This document shows, one piece after another, positions 51,901 to 53,315 of a stretch of DNA of 64,000 nucleotides. Position numbers and translations under genes: made by a program. The notes under the pieces are model-generated. The model did not search any database. It was not told where the DNA came from and saw only the letters and a program-made list of their open reading frames with translations. Every line of letters starts with the position of its first letter. Position 1 is the stretch's first letter. The stretch lies in contig OX345642.1 of assembly GCA_947044365.1 (NCBI GenBank), positions 2,975,598 to 3,039,597 on the forward strand, read 5' to 3'. The stretch comes from Petrosia ficiformis (Eukaryota > Porifera > Demospongiae > Haplosclerida > Petrosiidae).

Positions 51901-52364
51901 TATGTAAAGCTCGAGCGCGTGTTCTATTACCTGCCACGCCCATTAATTGATCGAGCCCGGGAATGATGCAACTTCCTTAACTATGCATACAACGCATACT
52001 CACGCAAGTGACACAAGAATATAAATATCATACGGTAGCACTCTATGTAGGGATGGCACGGGGAAAAAATGGCTGCCCATACGAAAGTGGTTTGTTAAAT
52101 TTTGGGTCCCACCTAACCTTGTTCGCATGCTTTTTGGGCTTTGACATCCCTACATCTTCTTTCATTTTATTGAAAATGTTTTTTATTATTCTTGTATGTA
52201 TATATATACATTAAACCCCATGGAAAGCAATCATAGGGATGGCCCTACGGGCCATAAAAAAATACAAATACTAATTTGTAACCCTATTTTTCTCACAGCT
52301 ACCAAGTAGTGCCAGGATTCCAGAAAATTACAATTGTTGGAGTCATCCATGCTCTCAAGACTGA
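2668..52364 (+). CDS. gene A: giant modular secreted protein (SMB-SRCR-EGF-sushi-Ig-Kunitz-TIL), 66 exons
   Basis: I joined 66 exons by splice sites, domain ends and paralog comparison. Their lengths sum to 20,262 nt, a multiple of three, giving about 6,753 residues. The order is signal peptide, somatomedin B, SRCR, EGFs, two sushi, EGF with a large unknown domain, coiled coil with Cys-rich region, EGFs. The middle part is present three times (sushi exons at 9230, 23622, 37665). The third copy continues into two Ig domains, an ephrin-receptor-like module and a tail of Kunitz, TIL and related modules. About 38 EGF modules look intact. Nearly all EGF exons are phase 1-1. No membrane segment is seen, so secretion to matrix or surface is inferred. 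Lesions: in-frame TGA at 43065-43067 (codon 5233) and four damaged EGF exons (30226, 30412, 33184, 34727), which I leave out of the model. The locus could instead be several transcripts or a decaying gene. No known gene name fits. Confidence 0.7.
2811..2954 (+). CDS. gene A exon 2: somatomedin B domain
   Basis: The exon has phase 1 at both ends and 48 codons. Its cysteine pattern includes [19 protein letters not shown] and a final C, the eight-Cys somatomedin B layout known from vitronectin and ENPP proteins. In those families the domain binds PAI-1/uPAR-type partners or serves as a small disulfide knot; no partner can be inferred here. Gene B carries the same exon at 53477-53617. Confidence 0.8.
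3346..3741 (+). CDS. gene A exons 3-4: SRCR domain
   Basis: Two phase-1 exons, 3346-3513 and 3571-3741, encode one scavenger receptor Cys-rich domain. It runs from [19 protein letters not shown] through [17 protein letters not shown] to [14 protein letters not shown] and KCIP. The VRLV-G start, the VTC-QLGY core and the RLTEC strand are hallmark SRCR features. The intron at 3514-3570 splits the domain after QLGY. SRCR domains bind diverse ligands in innate recognition and adhesion; the ligand here is unknown. Gene B has the same pair (53873-54046, 54110-54277). Confidence 0.85.
3959..4391 (+). CDS. gene A exons 5-7: three EGF modules
   Basis: The exons are 3959-4051, 4114-4206 and 4266-4391, all phase 1-1. 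The first two are short 31-residue EGFs ([14 protein letters not shown]-type and [14 protein letters not shown]) with GWTG before the last Cys, of the tenascin/Notch-like short kind. The third begins DIDEC and has a CNNTLGSF segment, a calcium-binding EGF. The same trio opens block 2 at 18814-19234, while gene B keeps only a ruined copy of the first. Confidence 0.85.
4392..5627 (+). other. intron 7, 1.2 kb
   Basis: No exon is seen. The sequence is paralogous in patches to the intron at 19235-21096 in block 2 and to 54790-55610 in gene B. It carries none of the transposons found at those places, so it serves as an empty-site reference for the piggyBac-like and pogo-like insertions. Confidence 0.6.
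5628..5747 (+). CDS. gene A exon 8: calcium-binding EGF
   Basis: A 120-nt phase 1-1 exon encodes [16 protein letters not shown] followed by [17 protein letters not shown]. The DINEC start and the Asn-x4-aromatic spacing fit calcium-binding EGF with an Asx-hydroxylation consensus. The counterpart is at 21097-21216. The gene B counterpart near 57592 is destroyed. Confidence 0.85.
5814..6408. mobile_element. hAT-like non-autonomous element
   Basis: The ends are inverted: cagtggcgaatccag at 5814 and, on the other strand, cagtggcggatctag ending at 6408. The CAGTGGCG-type termini are common in hAT elements. The flanks are degenerate, but the paralogous intron at about 21270-21300 in block 2 lacks the insert, so it is an empty site. 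There is no transposase frame, so the copy is non-autonomous. Confidence 0.65.
6409..7009 (+). other. remainder of intron 8
   Basis: No exon or element with clear ends is seen. The sequence aligns in patches with 21300-21770 in block 2, so it is old intron carried in the block duplication. Confidence 0.5.
7010..7890 (+). CDS. gene A exons 9-11: three calcium-binding EGFs
   Basis: The exons are 7010-7129, 7590-7715 and 7771-7890 (120, 126, 120 nt), all phase 1-1. They encode [15 protein letters not shown].., [19 protein letters not shown].. and [18 protein letters not shown]... The 126-nt LEGLHNCS type and the 120-nt NGGCSHYC type form the alternating pair that recurs downstream. Both types carry N-glycosylation sequons (NCS/NET and NNT). 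The introns 7130-7589 and 7716-7770 hold nothing recognised. Confidence 0.88.
8395..8514 (+). CDS. gene A exon 12: calcium-binding EGF
   Basis: A 120-nt phase 1-1 exon encodes [17 protein letters not shown] and [17 protein letters not shown]. It always sits just before the double-sushi exon: copies are at 23416, 37464 and, in gene B, 61330. The preceding intron (7891-8394) shows no further feature. Confidence 0.88.
8690..9229 (+). repeat. local duplication with a captured piece of another intron
   Basis: A segment at about 8690-8950, including the acceptor and first coding bases of the sushi exon (ctcaacaatgttttgaagta at 8931), is repeated at about 9010-9249. Between the two lies about 8950-9005, nearly identical to 7713-7766 of the earlier EGF intron. 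The first acceptor therefore leads only into a 20-nt false exon; the functional one is at 9229/9230. Confidence 0.8.
9230..9607 (+). CDS. gene A exon 13: two selectin-type sushi domains
   Basis: One 378-nt phase 1-1 exon encodes two complement control protein modules. The first runs from [11 protein letters not shown] to [10 protein letters not shown], the second from [11 protein letters not shown] to WTEYGVC. Each has six cysteines, as in selectin sushi repeats, not four. The conserved Gly-Tyr and Trp-Ser core is present. Copies are at 23622, 37665 and 61534, the best landmarks for the internal repeats. Confidence 0.9.
9755..10195 (-). mobile_element. MITE family M1, degenerate copy (reverse)
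   Basis: This is a reverse-orientation relative of the element at 16845-17305. It has the tcctatgat-type start, the tgtcacaata middle, the collection gaccagcaggaagaaagt, and the end cataaagcaatcatagtgata. It fills most of the intron 9608-10286. It has no coding capacity. Confidence 0.55.
10287..11743 (+). CDS. gene A exon 14: EGF plus large unrecognised domain (block 1)
   Basis: The exon enters in phase 1 and leaves in phase 0 after ..TEMNE. It starts with a non-calcium EGF ([17 protein letters not shown] to GLTCEQG). About 440 residues of mixed beta-like, Cys-poor sequence follow, with several N-glycosylation sites and cysteine groups such as [16 protein letters not shown] and NIFCPG. I recognise no family. 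Copies at 25306-26765, 40083-41557 and 63323 onward are alike over the whole length, which argues for a real folded domain under selection. A possible in-frame ATG at 10220 lies in the intron and is not used. Confidence 0.85.
11797..11914 (+). CDS. gene A exon 15: continuation of the unknown domain
   Basis: A 118-nt exon, phase 0 to 1, encodes [19 protein letters not shown] followed by an acidic SLELEEIS stretch. It extends the beta-like domain of the previous exon across a 53-nt intron (11744-11796). Copies are at 26824-26941 and 41606-41723. Confidence 0.85.
11971..13878 (+). CDS. gene A exon 16: beta domain, coiled coil and Cys-rich region (block 1)
   Basis: This 1,908-nt exon is phase 1-1. 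About 230 residues of globular sequence (starting [16 protein letters not shown]) come first. A charged heptad-rich helix ([19 protein letters not shown] to [11 protein letters not shown]), a likely coiled coil of about 80 residues, follows. Next is a Cys-rich stretch with paired motifs ([27 protein letters not shown]), then a second helical stretch and a short beta-like end. No family is recognised. The coiled coil suggests oligomerisation. The copy at 26998 has the same length; the copy at 41779 continues further. Confidence 0.85.
13935..15269 (+). CDS. gene A exons 17-20: four EGFs
   Basis: The exons are 13935-14054, 14322-14441, 14918-15037 and 15150-15269, each 120 nt and phase 1-1. All are of the NGGCSH(Y/F)[13 protein letters not shown] type. 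The first begins DVKNC and lacks the full calcium motif. Exons 14322 and 14918 end in GC donors (AAAG|gcaagt), not GT. The close similarity between the repeats points to recent exon duplication. Confidence 0.87.
14485..14830 (-). mobile_element. MITE family M1, degenerate copy
   Basis: The intron 14442-14917 carries a weak M1 relative. It has tatggctcattgctgtgatt near 14493, actaatagctgtgttagctg near 14650, and aagaagagtggagaaagcaataattataat near 14700. The last piece also matches the arm of the palindrome at 32928-33060. Confidence 0.4.
15270..15796 (+). other. start of the long intron 20
   Basis: No exon is seen. A short piece at about 15305-15365 (gtacggtagtactctttatg) resembles 52025-52085, a fragment of a dispersed repeat. 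Confidence 0.45.
15801..16376. mobile_element. piggyBac-like non-autonomous element with TTAA target sites
   Basis: TTAA at 15797-15800 is followed by cccttagaggactga. The right end, read on the other strand, is ccttagaagactgatg next to TTAA at 16377-16380. TTAA duplication with CCYTAGA-like ends is characteristic of piggyBac. The 134-codon open frame inside (15767-16171) crosses the left end and has no transposase motif, so it is not a gene. A related copy is at 54916-55404. Confidence 0.8.
16665..16715. repeat. AT microsatellite
   Basis: A run of alternating T and A with short breaks. It has no other content. Confidence 0.9.
16845..17305 (+). mobile_element. MITE family M1, reference copy
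   Basis: The left end has atccctatgactgctttgtg at 16875. The right end carries the inverted form agcaatcatagggat near 17273-17287, then ggccctacgggccataa. The middle holds the conserved ctagctattagttccag and ctttctgctggtct segments and a (TA)n run at 17213-17254. It has no coding capacity. Relatives are at 9755, 14485, 24105, 24520, 30590, 34081, 36605 and 51671. The superfamily is not certain. Confidence 0.7.
17326..17552. repeat. foldback element M3
   Basis: The left arm 17326-17408 (gaagatgtagggacgtcaaa...) is repeated in reverse complement at 17472-17552 with a loop of about 60 nt. Relatives lie at 52040-52175 (one arm) and 62645-62870. The short minus-strand frame here is an artefact of the repeat. 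Confidence 0.8.
17553..18032 (+). other. end of intron 20
   Basis: No exon is seen. About 17870-18030 (ccaggtctccttcctcccttctcc...) resembles the sequence before the EGF exons at 30226, 31205 and 35515. The [12 protein letters not shown] exon was therefore duplicated together with its upstream intron. Confidence 0.55.
18033..18158 (+). CDS. gene A exon 21: EGF, last of block 1
   Basis: A 126-nt phase 1-1 exon encodes [19 protein letters not shown] with [19 protein letters not shown]. It joins in frame to exon 22 at 18814, where the block order restarts. There is no signal-peptide or start exon between them, which supports one continuous gene over two genes. Confidence 0.85.
18220..18745 (-). 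repeat. dispersed repeat, possible retroelement 3' end
   Basis: On the minus strand the piece near 18257-18300 reads gctgaagaagacctt then aggctgaaacatt, a phrase often found at the 3' end of non-LTR or Penelope-like reverse-transcriptase genes. A similar stretch lies at 31390-31790. It is too short and decayed for a firm class, and it may have been copied with the block. Confidence 0.35.
18814..19234 (+). CDS. gene A exons 22-24: three EGFs opening block 2
   Basis: The exons are 18814-18906, 18959-19051 and 19112-19234 (93, 93, 123 nt), all phase 1-1. They match exons 5-7 in order and sequence ([12 protein letters not shown].., [12 protein letters not shown].., [12 protein letters not shown]..). 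The third is one codon shorter than its block 1 counterpart. No SMB or SRCR exon precedes them. Confidence 0.86.
19589..20038. mobile_element. pogo/Tigger-like non-autonomous element
   Basis: TA (19587-19588) is followed by cagtagaacccctcttat. The right end on the other strand reads cagcggaacccctcctat, followed by TA (20039-20040). The TA target and the CAGT-GAACCCCTC termini fit Tc1/mariner-pogo elements. The paralogous intron near 4940 of block 1 lacks the insert. There is no transposase frame. Confidence 0.8.
20041..21096 (+). other. remainder of intron 24
   Basis: No exon is seen. About 20350-20470 resembles 60-190 (a dispersed repeat in gene Z's last intron). About 20850-21096 is the paralog of 5395-5627. 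The open frames at 20372 and 20439 have no domain support. Confidence 0.5.
21097..21216 (+). CDS. gene A exon 25: EGF
   Basis: A 120-nt phase 1-1 exon encodes [16 protein letters not shown] and [17 protein letters not shown]. It is the block 2 copy of exon 8. Confidence 0.85.
21217..22690 (+). other. intron 25, 1.5 kb
   Basis: No exon is seen. The stretch 21217-21770 aligns with the flanks of the hAT-like element in block 1 and gives its empty site near 21275-21295. The middle (about 21780-22500) is not in block 1 and ends near 22485 with cctggctacgccactg, the reverse of a CAGTGGCGTAGCCAGG-type hAT end. I could not find its other end. Confidence 0.45.
22691..23535 (+). CDS. gene A exons 26-29: four EGFs
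   Basis: The exons are 22691-22810, 22992-23117, 23175-23294 and 23416-23535 (120, 126, 120, 120 nt), phase 1-1, in the same order as exons 9-12. They read [15 protein letters not shown].., [19 protein letters not shown].., [16 protein letters not shown].. and [17 protein letters not shown]... The second has an extra Cys (LECLHNC, where other copies have LEGLHNC), which could disturb disulfide pairing. Confidence 0.87.
23622..23999 (+). CDS. gene A exon 30: two sushi domains (block 2)
   Basis: The exon is 378 nt, phase 1-1, and nearly identical in sequence to exon 13, with all twelve cysteines. It opens [14 protein letters not shown] and ends WTEYGVCN. Confidence 0.9.
24105..24455 (-). mobile_element. 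MITE family M1 copy (reverse)
   Basis: It runs from ggctcacaaggccatcctatg at about 24143 to ccacaaagcaatcatacaggg ending near 24450. It retains the gaccaaataa/aatagcagtg middle in decayed form. It lies next to another, oppositely oriented M1 copy. Confidence 0.55.
24520..25098 (+). mobile_element. MITE family M1 copy with nested MITE and duplicated right end
   Basis: The left end, gtatccctatgactgctttg, is near 24547. The right end, agcaatcatagggatggcc, appears twice (about 25001 and 25069), so the terminal 60 bp were duplicated. A small element with ends actggaatacacggcacc (24609) and its inverse ggtgccgtatattccagt (to 24744) sits inside and interrupts the M1 core. Confidence 0.65.
25306..26765 (+). 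CDS. gene A exon 31: EGF plus large unrecognised domain (block 2)
   Basis: The 1,460-nt exon enters in phase 1 and leaves in phase 0. It is the same as exon 14 with one extra codon near the end ([10 protein letters not shown] against IVSIDYWNG). It starts at [16 protein letters not shown] after the acceptor cctag. The cysteine groups RSCCSSR, DCGSCPG and NIFCPG are kept. Confidence 0.86.
26824..28905 (+). CDS. gene A exons 32-33: domain end, coiled coil and Cys-rich region (block 2)
   Basis: The exons are 26824-26941 (118 nt) and 26998-28905 (1,908 nt, the same length as exon 16). The coiled coil ([19 protein letters not shown] onward) and the paired-Cys motifs are conserved. The exon ends ..NLDDTTCNG, resembling the last turn of an EGF, and splices to an EGF exon. 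Confidence 0.86.
28962..29081 (+). CDS. gene A exon 34: EGF
   Basis: The exon is 120 nt, phase 1-1. It encodes [16 protein letters not shown] and [17 protein letters not shown]. It is the counterpart of the exon at 13935 and likewise lacks the calcium-binding DxxEC start. Confidence 0.85.
29204..29422. mobile_element. MITE with 24-bp terminal inverted repeats
   Basis: The ends are ggctgattcacaatatgacg (29204) and, on the other strand, ggctggttcacaatatgacg (ending 29422), with cgcaag following in both. There is no coding capacity and the superfamily is uncertain. A second small inverted pair (attttatacca near 29449 and 29640) follows and may mark another short element. Confidence 0.75.
29848..29967 (+). 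CDS. gene A exon 35: EGF
   Basis: The exon is 120 nt, phase 1-1. It encodes [16 protein letters not shown] and [17 protein letters not shown], with donor gtaaag. Confidence 0.85.
30226..30351 (+). pseudogene. dead EGF exon, splice acceptor lost
   Basis: The 126-nt body is intact and would encode (D)[18 protein letters not shown] and so on, with a normal donor gtatgt. The base pair before it is AA (tataa, 30221-30225) where every sister exon has AG. With no acceptor it should be skipped, which keeps the frame because the exon is phase 1-1 and divisible by three. Confidence 0.75.
30412..30531 (+). pseudogene. EGF exon with lost splice donor
   Basis: The acceptor and 120-nt body ([16 protein letters not shown]..) are intact, but after TGTAAAG comes ataaaa instead of gtaagt or gcaagt. 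Reading on gives Asp-Lys-Lys and then TAA at 30540-30542. It is either skipped in frame or used as a terminal exon, making a shorter protein. I left it out of the main model. Confidence 0.7.
30590..30966 (+). mobile_element. MITE family M1 copy
   Basis: It starts near gattgctttgtggtgtcc (30590) and ends cctatgggccataaaaa, with the gctattagttccagtttcta and ctgctggtctgtagagctt segments and a (TA)n run at 30873-30893. The terminal atcccta is worn. Confidence 0.65.
31205..31330 (+). CDS. gene A exon 36: EGF
   Basis: The exon is 126 nt, phase 1-1. It encodes [19 protein letters not shown] and [19 protein letters not shown]. It has normal splice sites, unlike the sister exon at 30226. Confidence 0.85.
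31390..31800 (-). repeat. second copy of the dispersed repeat seen at 18220
   Basis: The block at 31400-31450 (agatttagcatccttgataa... aaggtcttcttcaact) matches 18250-18300 and continues to about 31790. In both places it follows a [12 protein letters not shown] EGF exon, so it was copied with the exon or inserted before the duplication. Confidence 0.5.
31981..32284 (+). CDS. gene A exons 37-38: EGF pair
   Basis: The exons are 31981-32106 (126 nt, [19 protein letters not shown]..) and 32165-32284 (120 nt, [16 protein letters not shown]..), phase 1-1, separated by a 58-nt intron. This is the typical 126-then-120 pair. Confidence 0.86.
32285..33183 (+). other. intron with palindrome and repeat fragments
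   Basis: No exon is seen. A phrase near 32650-32700 (cctgataaaggctagagtat... gaaacatcgg) again resembles retroelement 3' ends on the plus strand. About 32820-33130 is M1-related and holds the palindrome listed separately. Confidence 0.45.
32928..33060. repeat. 133-bp palindrome
   Basis: The left arm 32928-32983 (taattattgcttttttcact...) is repeated in reverse complement at 33005-33060, with a short loop between. The sequence is related to the 3' part of the M1 copy at 14700-14730, so it looks like two M1 ends joined head to head. Confidence 0.85.
33184..33302 (+). pseudogene. EGF exon with 1-nt deletion
   Basis: The exon has a good acceptor (ttttag) and a GC donor, but it is 119 nt where its sisters are 120. 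One C is missing in ggttgttctactattg (sisters read ggttgttctcactattg), so the frame breaks after the second cysteine and meets TAG soon after. If included it would truncate the protein; skipping it keeps the frame. Confidence 0.8.
33385..33831. mobile_element. hAT-like MITE with 8-bp target duplication
   Basis: The ends are aagagatgcaccaatg and, inverted, tagagatgtattgata. The flanks attatggc (33377-33384) and attatgac (33832-33839) match at 7 of 8 bases, the hAT hallmark. The RAGAGATGYA-type terminus is also typical of hAT. No transposase is present. Confidence 0.8.
33918..34043 (+). CDS. gene A exon 39: EGF
   Basis: The exon is 126 nt, phase 1-1. It encodes [19 protein letters not shown] and [19 protein letters not shown]. 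It is a more diverged member of the 126-nt class with intact splice sites. Confidence 0.85.
34081..34440 (-). mobile_element. MITE family M1 copy (reverse)
   Basis: It starts tttacggcccacaacctg, has tgtgacatacatattg and the gaccagcaggaagaaagctg segment, and ends acacaatacaatcacaggga near 34420. It has no coding capacity. Confidence 0.65.
34727..34797 (+). pseudogene. truncated EGF exon
   Basis: The acceptor (ttacag) and the first half of a 126-nt-type EGF are present ([19 protein letters not shown]..). After ATTAACATT the exon runs into intron sequence that normally lies before the next exon, meeting TGA at 34795-34797. A deletion has removed the second half, the donor and part of the intron. 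Confidence 0.78.
34832..35224 (+). CDS. gene A exons 40-41: two EGFs
   Basis: The exons are 34832-34951 and 35105-35224, 120 nt each, phase 1-1, both NGGCSHYC type. The first uses a GC donor (aaag|gcaagt), the second gtgagt. They are nearly identical to the pair at 14918 and 15150, including the donor types, so they probably derive from the same duplicated segment. Confidence 0.87.
35515..36522 (+). CDS. gene A exons 42-45: four EGFs
   Basis: The exons are 35515-35640 (126), 35709-35828 (120), 36140-36259 (120) and 36397-36522 (126), all phase 1-1. The 120-nt exons both end in GC donors. The last encodes [19 protein letters not shown] with the more diverged [18 protein letters not shown]. 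The intron 35829-36139 holds a short run of telomere-like ccctaa units near 36010-36040. Confidence 0.86.
36605..36985 (-). mobile_element. MITE family M1 copy (reverse)
   Basis: It runs from gtccctatgattgcttttcc (about 36625) to accacaaagcaatcataagg (about 36962), with gtgtcacatacgtagttaag, gcaggaagaaagctagtt and actaatagctgttctatctg between. This is the best-preserved reverse copy. Confidence 0.7.
37223..37583 (+). CDS. gene A exons 46-47: two EGFs before the third sushi exon
   Basis: The exons are 37223-37342 ([16 protein letters not shown]..) and 37464-37583 ([17 protein letters not shown]..), 120 nt each and phase 1-1. They match exons 11-12 and mark where the third internal repeat becomes recognisable. 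The earlier EGFs of that repeat are not in their block 1 order. Confidence 0.86.
37665..38042 (+). CDS. gene A exon 48: two sushi domains (block 3)
   Basis: The exon is 378 nt, phase 1-1, with twelve conserved cysteines. It begins [14 protein letters not shown] and ends WTEYGVCN. The most different stretch is near the end ([14 protein letters not shown]). Confidence 0.9.
38043..39236 (+). other. first part of intron 48
   Basis: No exon is seen. About 39100-39230 is the paralog of 63035-63175 in gene B, upstream of the same splice acceptor. Confidence 0.5.
39237..39870. mobile_element. foldback element with about 170-bp inverted termini, inserted in intron 48
   Basis: The left terminus 39240-39410 (agagaggtaggagtgtgaaac...) is repeated in reverse complement at about 39690-39855. 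The centre encodes no plausible protein. In gene B the flanking sequences (atcacttcca and actatctgag) lie about 40 bp apart at 63170-63212 without the insert, giving an empty site. The superfamily is unknown. Confidence 0.78.
39871..40082 (+). other. end of intron 48
   Basis: Intron sequence paralogous to 63200-63322 of gene B, ending in the acceptor ttattttag before exon 49. Confidence 0.6.
40083..41557 (+). CDS. gene A exon 49: EGF plus large unrecognised domain (block 3)
   Basis: The exon is 1,475 nt, phase 1 to 0. It begins [16 protein letters not shown]. It is 18 nt longer than exon 14, with added residues in [11 protein letters not shown] and LNDNDPTAG. The rest aligns without gaps by eye. 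Confidence 0.86.
41606..41723 (+). CDS. gene A exon 50: continuation of the unknown domain
   Basis: A 118-nt exon, phase 0 to 1, encodes [19 protein letters not shown] and the acidic tail, identical in layout to exons 15 and 32. Confidence 0.86.
41779..45351 (+). CDS. gene A exon 51: coiled coil, Cys-rich region, Ig domains, with an in-frame TGA
   Basis: The 3,573-nt exon is phase 1-1. The first 1.9 kb matches exons 16 and 33. At 43065-43067 the codon after CETQV is TGA, where the sister copies have TAC or TAT (Tyr). The same frame then stays open and conserved to 45351. Past the point where the sisters splice, it has RKKR (43659-43670), a helical region ([15 protein letters not shown]..), two Ig domains (about 44367-44625 and 44631-44902), and an alpha/beta stretch of about 130 residues that could be SEA-like (low confidence). 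It ends [15 protein letters not shown]. Taken literally, the TGA would remove the whole C-terminal third of the exon and the tail modules. Confidence 0.8.
43065..43067 (+). other. in-frame TGA stop codon in exon 51
   Basis: The codon is in frame 0, the same frame as the conserved sequence on both sides, and corresponds to codon 5233 of the joined model. The neighbouring codons still align (sister copies: Tyr-Asn-Arg-Thr; here stop-Asn-Lys-Thr). No nearby splice sites would remove it. Confidence 0.85.
44367..44902 (+). other. two Ig (I-set-like) domains within exon 51
   Basis: The first has LQLTCEG, YQWKK and the DEGNYSC signature. The second has ALFTCNA, WIWYF and DIGLYMC. Both show the Cys...Trp...Asp-x-Gly-x-Tyr-x-Cys pattern. 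Neither is present in the first two internal repeats. Confidence 0.85.
45430..45633 (+). CDS. gene A exon 52: ephrin-receptor-like (GCC2/GCC3) Cys-rich module
   Basis: The exon is 204 nt, phase 1-1. It contains [22 protein letters not shown] and STSEEQC, the CxxCPxxTY...CxxCP pattern of ephrin-receptor-like modules. With the CPAGQEL end of exon 51 it resembles the SEA/ephrin-like stretch of SVEP1-type proteins, an inference from layout only. Confidence 0.75.
45840..46001 (+). CDS. gene A exon 53: tail Cys module X1
   Basis: The exon is 162 nt, phase 1-1. It encodes a compact eight-Cys-type module: [34 protein letters not shown], and a final C. It recurs three more times in the tail (46815, 48008, 48384). 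Similar modules occur beside Kunitz and TIL domains in invertebrate multidomain proteins; I do not know a family name. The intron 45634-45839 contains an AT/ATT-rich stretch. Confidence 0.75.
46110..46286 (+). CDS. gene A exon 54: TIL domain 1
   Basis: The exon is 177 nt, phase 1-1. It encodes ten cysteines in TIL (trypsin inhibitor-like) order: [14 protein letters not shown].., [19 protein letters not shown]. The family includes von Willebrand factor/mucin TIL modules and small protease inhibitors. Confidence 0.85.
46391..46549 (+). CDS. gene A exon 55: Kunitz domain 1
   Basis: The exon is 159 nt, phase 1-1. Six cysteines are spaced 8-15-7-12-3, exactly as in BPTI, with RWYFD, FAYGGC and NRF. 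The residue after the second Cys (P1 position) is Glu, so trypsin inhibition is unlikely. Confidence 0.9.
46815..46970 (+). CDS. gene A exon 56: tail Cys module X2
   Basis: The exon is 156 nt, phase 1-1. It is the same module as exon 53: [34 protein letters not shown]. The intron before it (46550-46814) shows nothing else. Confidence 0.78.
47115..47273 (+). CDS. gene A exon 57: Kunitz domain 2
   Basis: The exon is 159 nt, phase 1-1. The cysteine spacing is again 8-15-7-12-3, with RFFFN, FTYSGC and NNF. P1 is Gln. Confidence 0.9.
47274..48007 (+). other. intron 57 with repeat content
   Basis: No exon is seen. About 47360-47760 looks like a decayed repeat with two similar halves (aggcgagtgt.. 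occurs near 47580 and 47745). A foldback at 47783-47899 follows and is listed separately. Confidence 0.45.
47783..47899. repeat. foldback of about 117 bp
   Basis: gttatagaatgc...tttactgaaatataatccc (47783-47827) is mirrored by gggattatatttcagtaata...gcatattctataac (47859-47899). Confidence 0.75.
48008..48172 (+). CDS. gene A exon 58: tail Cys module X3
   Basis: The exon is 165 nt, phase 1-1. It encodes [28 protein letters not shown] and DVTELC, the best match to the CPxYPNAxC...CGGCxAxFY form. Confidence 0.78.
48384..48542 (+). CDS. gene A exon 59: tail Cys module X4
   Basis: The exon is 159 nt, phase 1-1. It encodes [30 protein letters not shown] and EVTDSC. It sits directly after X3 with no Kunitz between. 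The minus-strand open frame here is a shadow. Confidence 0.78.
48855..49521 (+). CDS. gene A exons 60-61: TIL domain 2 with Cys-rich extension
   Basis: The exons are 48855-48985 (phase 1 to 0) and 49386-49521 (phase 0 to 1). Together they read [31 protein letters not shown] then [17 protein letters not shown] and ..ERCGCPQC, a TIL module followed by a short VWC-like end. It is the only tail module split by an intron. The acceptor of the first exon is preceded by five TTCTG units (48821-48845), which form its pyrimidine tract. Confidence 0.8.
49673..49840 (+). CDS. gene A exon 62: TIL domain 3
   Basis: The exon is 168 nt, phase 1-1. It encodes [18 protein letters not shown].., [12 protein letters not shown] and KCILLRDC, with ten cysteines. 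Confidence 0.85.
49841..50303 (+). other. intron 62
   Basis: No feature is seen apart from the acceptor tacacag at its end. The open frames here have no domain support. Confidence 0.5.
50304..50471 (+). CDS. gene A exon 63: Kunitz domain 3
   Basis: The exon is 168 nt, phase 1-1. The cysteine spacing is 8-15-7-12-3, with RYFYN, FFWGGC and NKF. P1 is Leu, which would fit an elastase- or chymotrypsin-type target if the domain inhibits at all. Confidence 0.9.
50757..51435 (+). CDS. gene A exons 64-65: C-terminal Cys-rich region
   Basis: The exons are 50757-50817 (61 nt, phase 1 to 2) and 51228-51435 (208 nt, phase 2 to 0). They encode [18 protein letters not shown] and [18 protein letters not shown], then PSCPSFC and [13 protein letters not shown]. 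No known domain is recognised. The acceptor at 51227 is chosen over the one at 51233 because only it keeps the frame. Confidence 0.7.
51436..52298 (+). other. last intron of gene A
   Basis: This intron is largely filled by an M1 element (51671-52260). It ends in tttttctcacag, matching the acceptor of gene Z's last exon. Confidence 0.65.
51671..52260 (+). mobile_element. MITE family M1 copy interrupted by an M3 arm
   Basis: It has the M1 left end (gtatccctatgactgctttg, about 51694) and right end (agcaatcatagggatggccc, about 52227, then gggccataaaaa). An M3-like segment (about 52035-52175, with gtttgttaaattttgggtcc and tttgacatccctacatcttc) sits inside. Confidence 0.7.
52299..52364 (+). CDS. 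gene A exon 66: terminal exon
   Basis: It encodes [21 protein letters not shown] and stop TGA, phase 0. It is nearly identical to 330-395. No transmembrane or GPI-anchor signal follows. Confidence 0.8.
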   Translation, partial: LPSSARIPENYNCWSHPCSQD

Positions 52365-53097
52365 TGTTATGCAGTAGTTATTATAGTTATTGTAGTTAGT
52401 GTACTCAACTATATTAGTTAGTGTTAGTATAGTAGGTAGTGTGTACTAATTAGGAAGTTTGTGTATTCAACATTTTGACTAAATTACGATTCTTTATTTT
52501 TTAAAATTTTTTGCGTGTACATGAGTATAATGTAGTTGACTTTTCATGAGTACAATGATGATCATAATATATACAACATTGTAAATTAATGTAGCATGGG
52601 AAGGGTTATTCTTTGATGTTTACATAATTGCTCAGCATTATAAGGCTGCAATCATTTGAATTCTCAACATGAGGCGGCATGCAGAGTAGTCATGATAACC
52701 ATATTACTATTATTAACTAATAAGTAACTATAATTATCATTCTCAGAGTTGTATATATAAGCAGAATTTTCTGAGGCAGAGTAACTATGACAATATTAAA
52801 GTTCCAAACCCATGCAGTCTCTTTGAAGGAGTTGTCATGTGTGGTGGTATCGGTTTTCTAACAAAAGTCTTGACATAAGTTGCATTTACATGCTAGTGCT
52901 GCCTCCAAATTATTTGTGAATAGTAAATGTAAGTATGTGACATTAAACTCAAAAAAGACTATAATTATATAATTATAACAAATTGAAAAAATCATGTATA
53001 TAATCAATTACAAAAATTTTATGTTTGATAGTGCATATATATATTACATATATATATATATATGTAATATATATACCATGGCTTCGAGATATATATG

Positions 53098-53142
<45 letters not shown>

Positions 53143-53315
53143 GTAGTCATTGTCTGTCAATGAGATTTCTTTACTTTGTACTGATAATTTAGGATGAAGA
53201 TAGCATTGGTATGCCCTCGGTAAAAATGTATACTGAAATTTGTGGACACCGACATATTTATGGCTTCGTTGGTGGATATAAATTTGTTACAGTCACTGTA
53301 GACGTTTGTTTAGCA
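52365..53315. other. intergenic region between genes A and B
   Basis: The left half resembles the flank of gene Z (about 400-1040). About 53035-53140 is a palindromic AT-rich run (tatatattacatatatatata around a central accatggcttcgag) and a (TA)n tract. There is no Crypton copy or hairpin here, unlike the Z-A interval. No clear promoter is seen. Confidence 0.5.
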
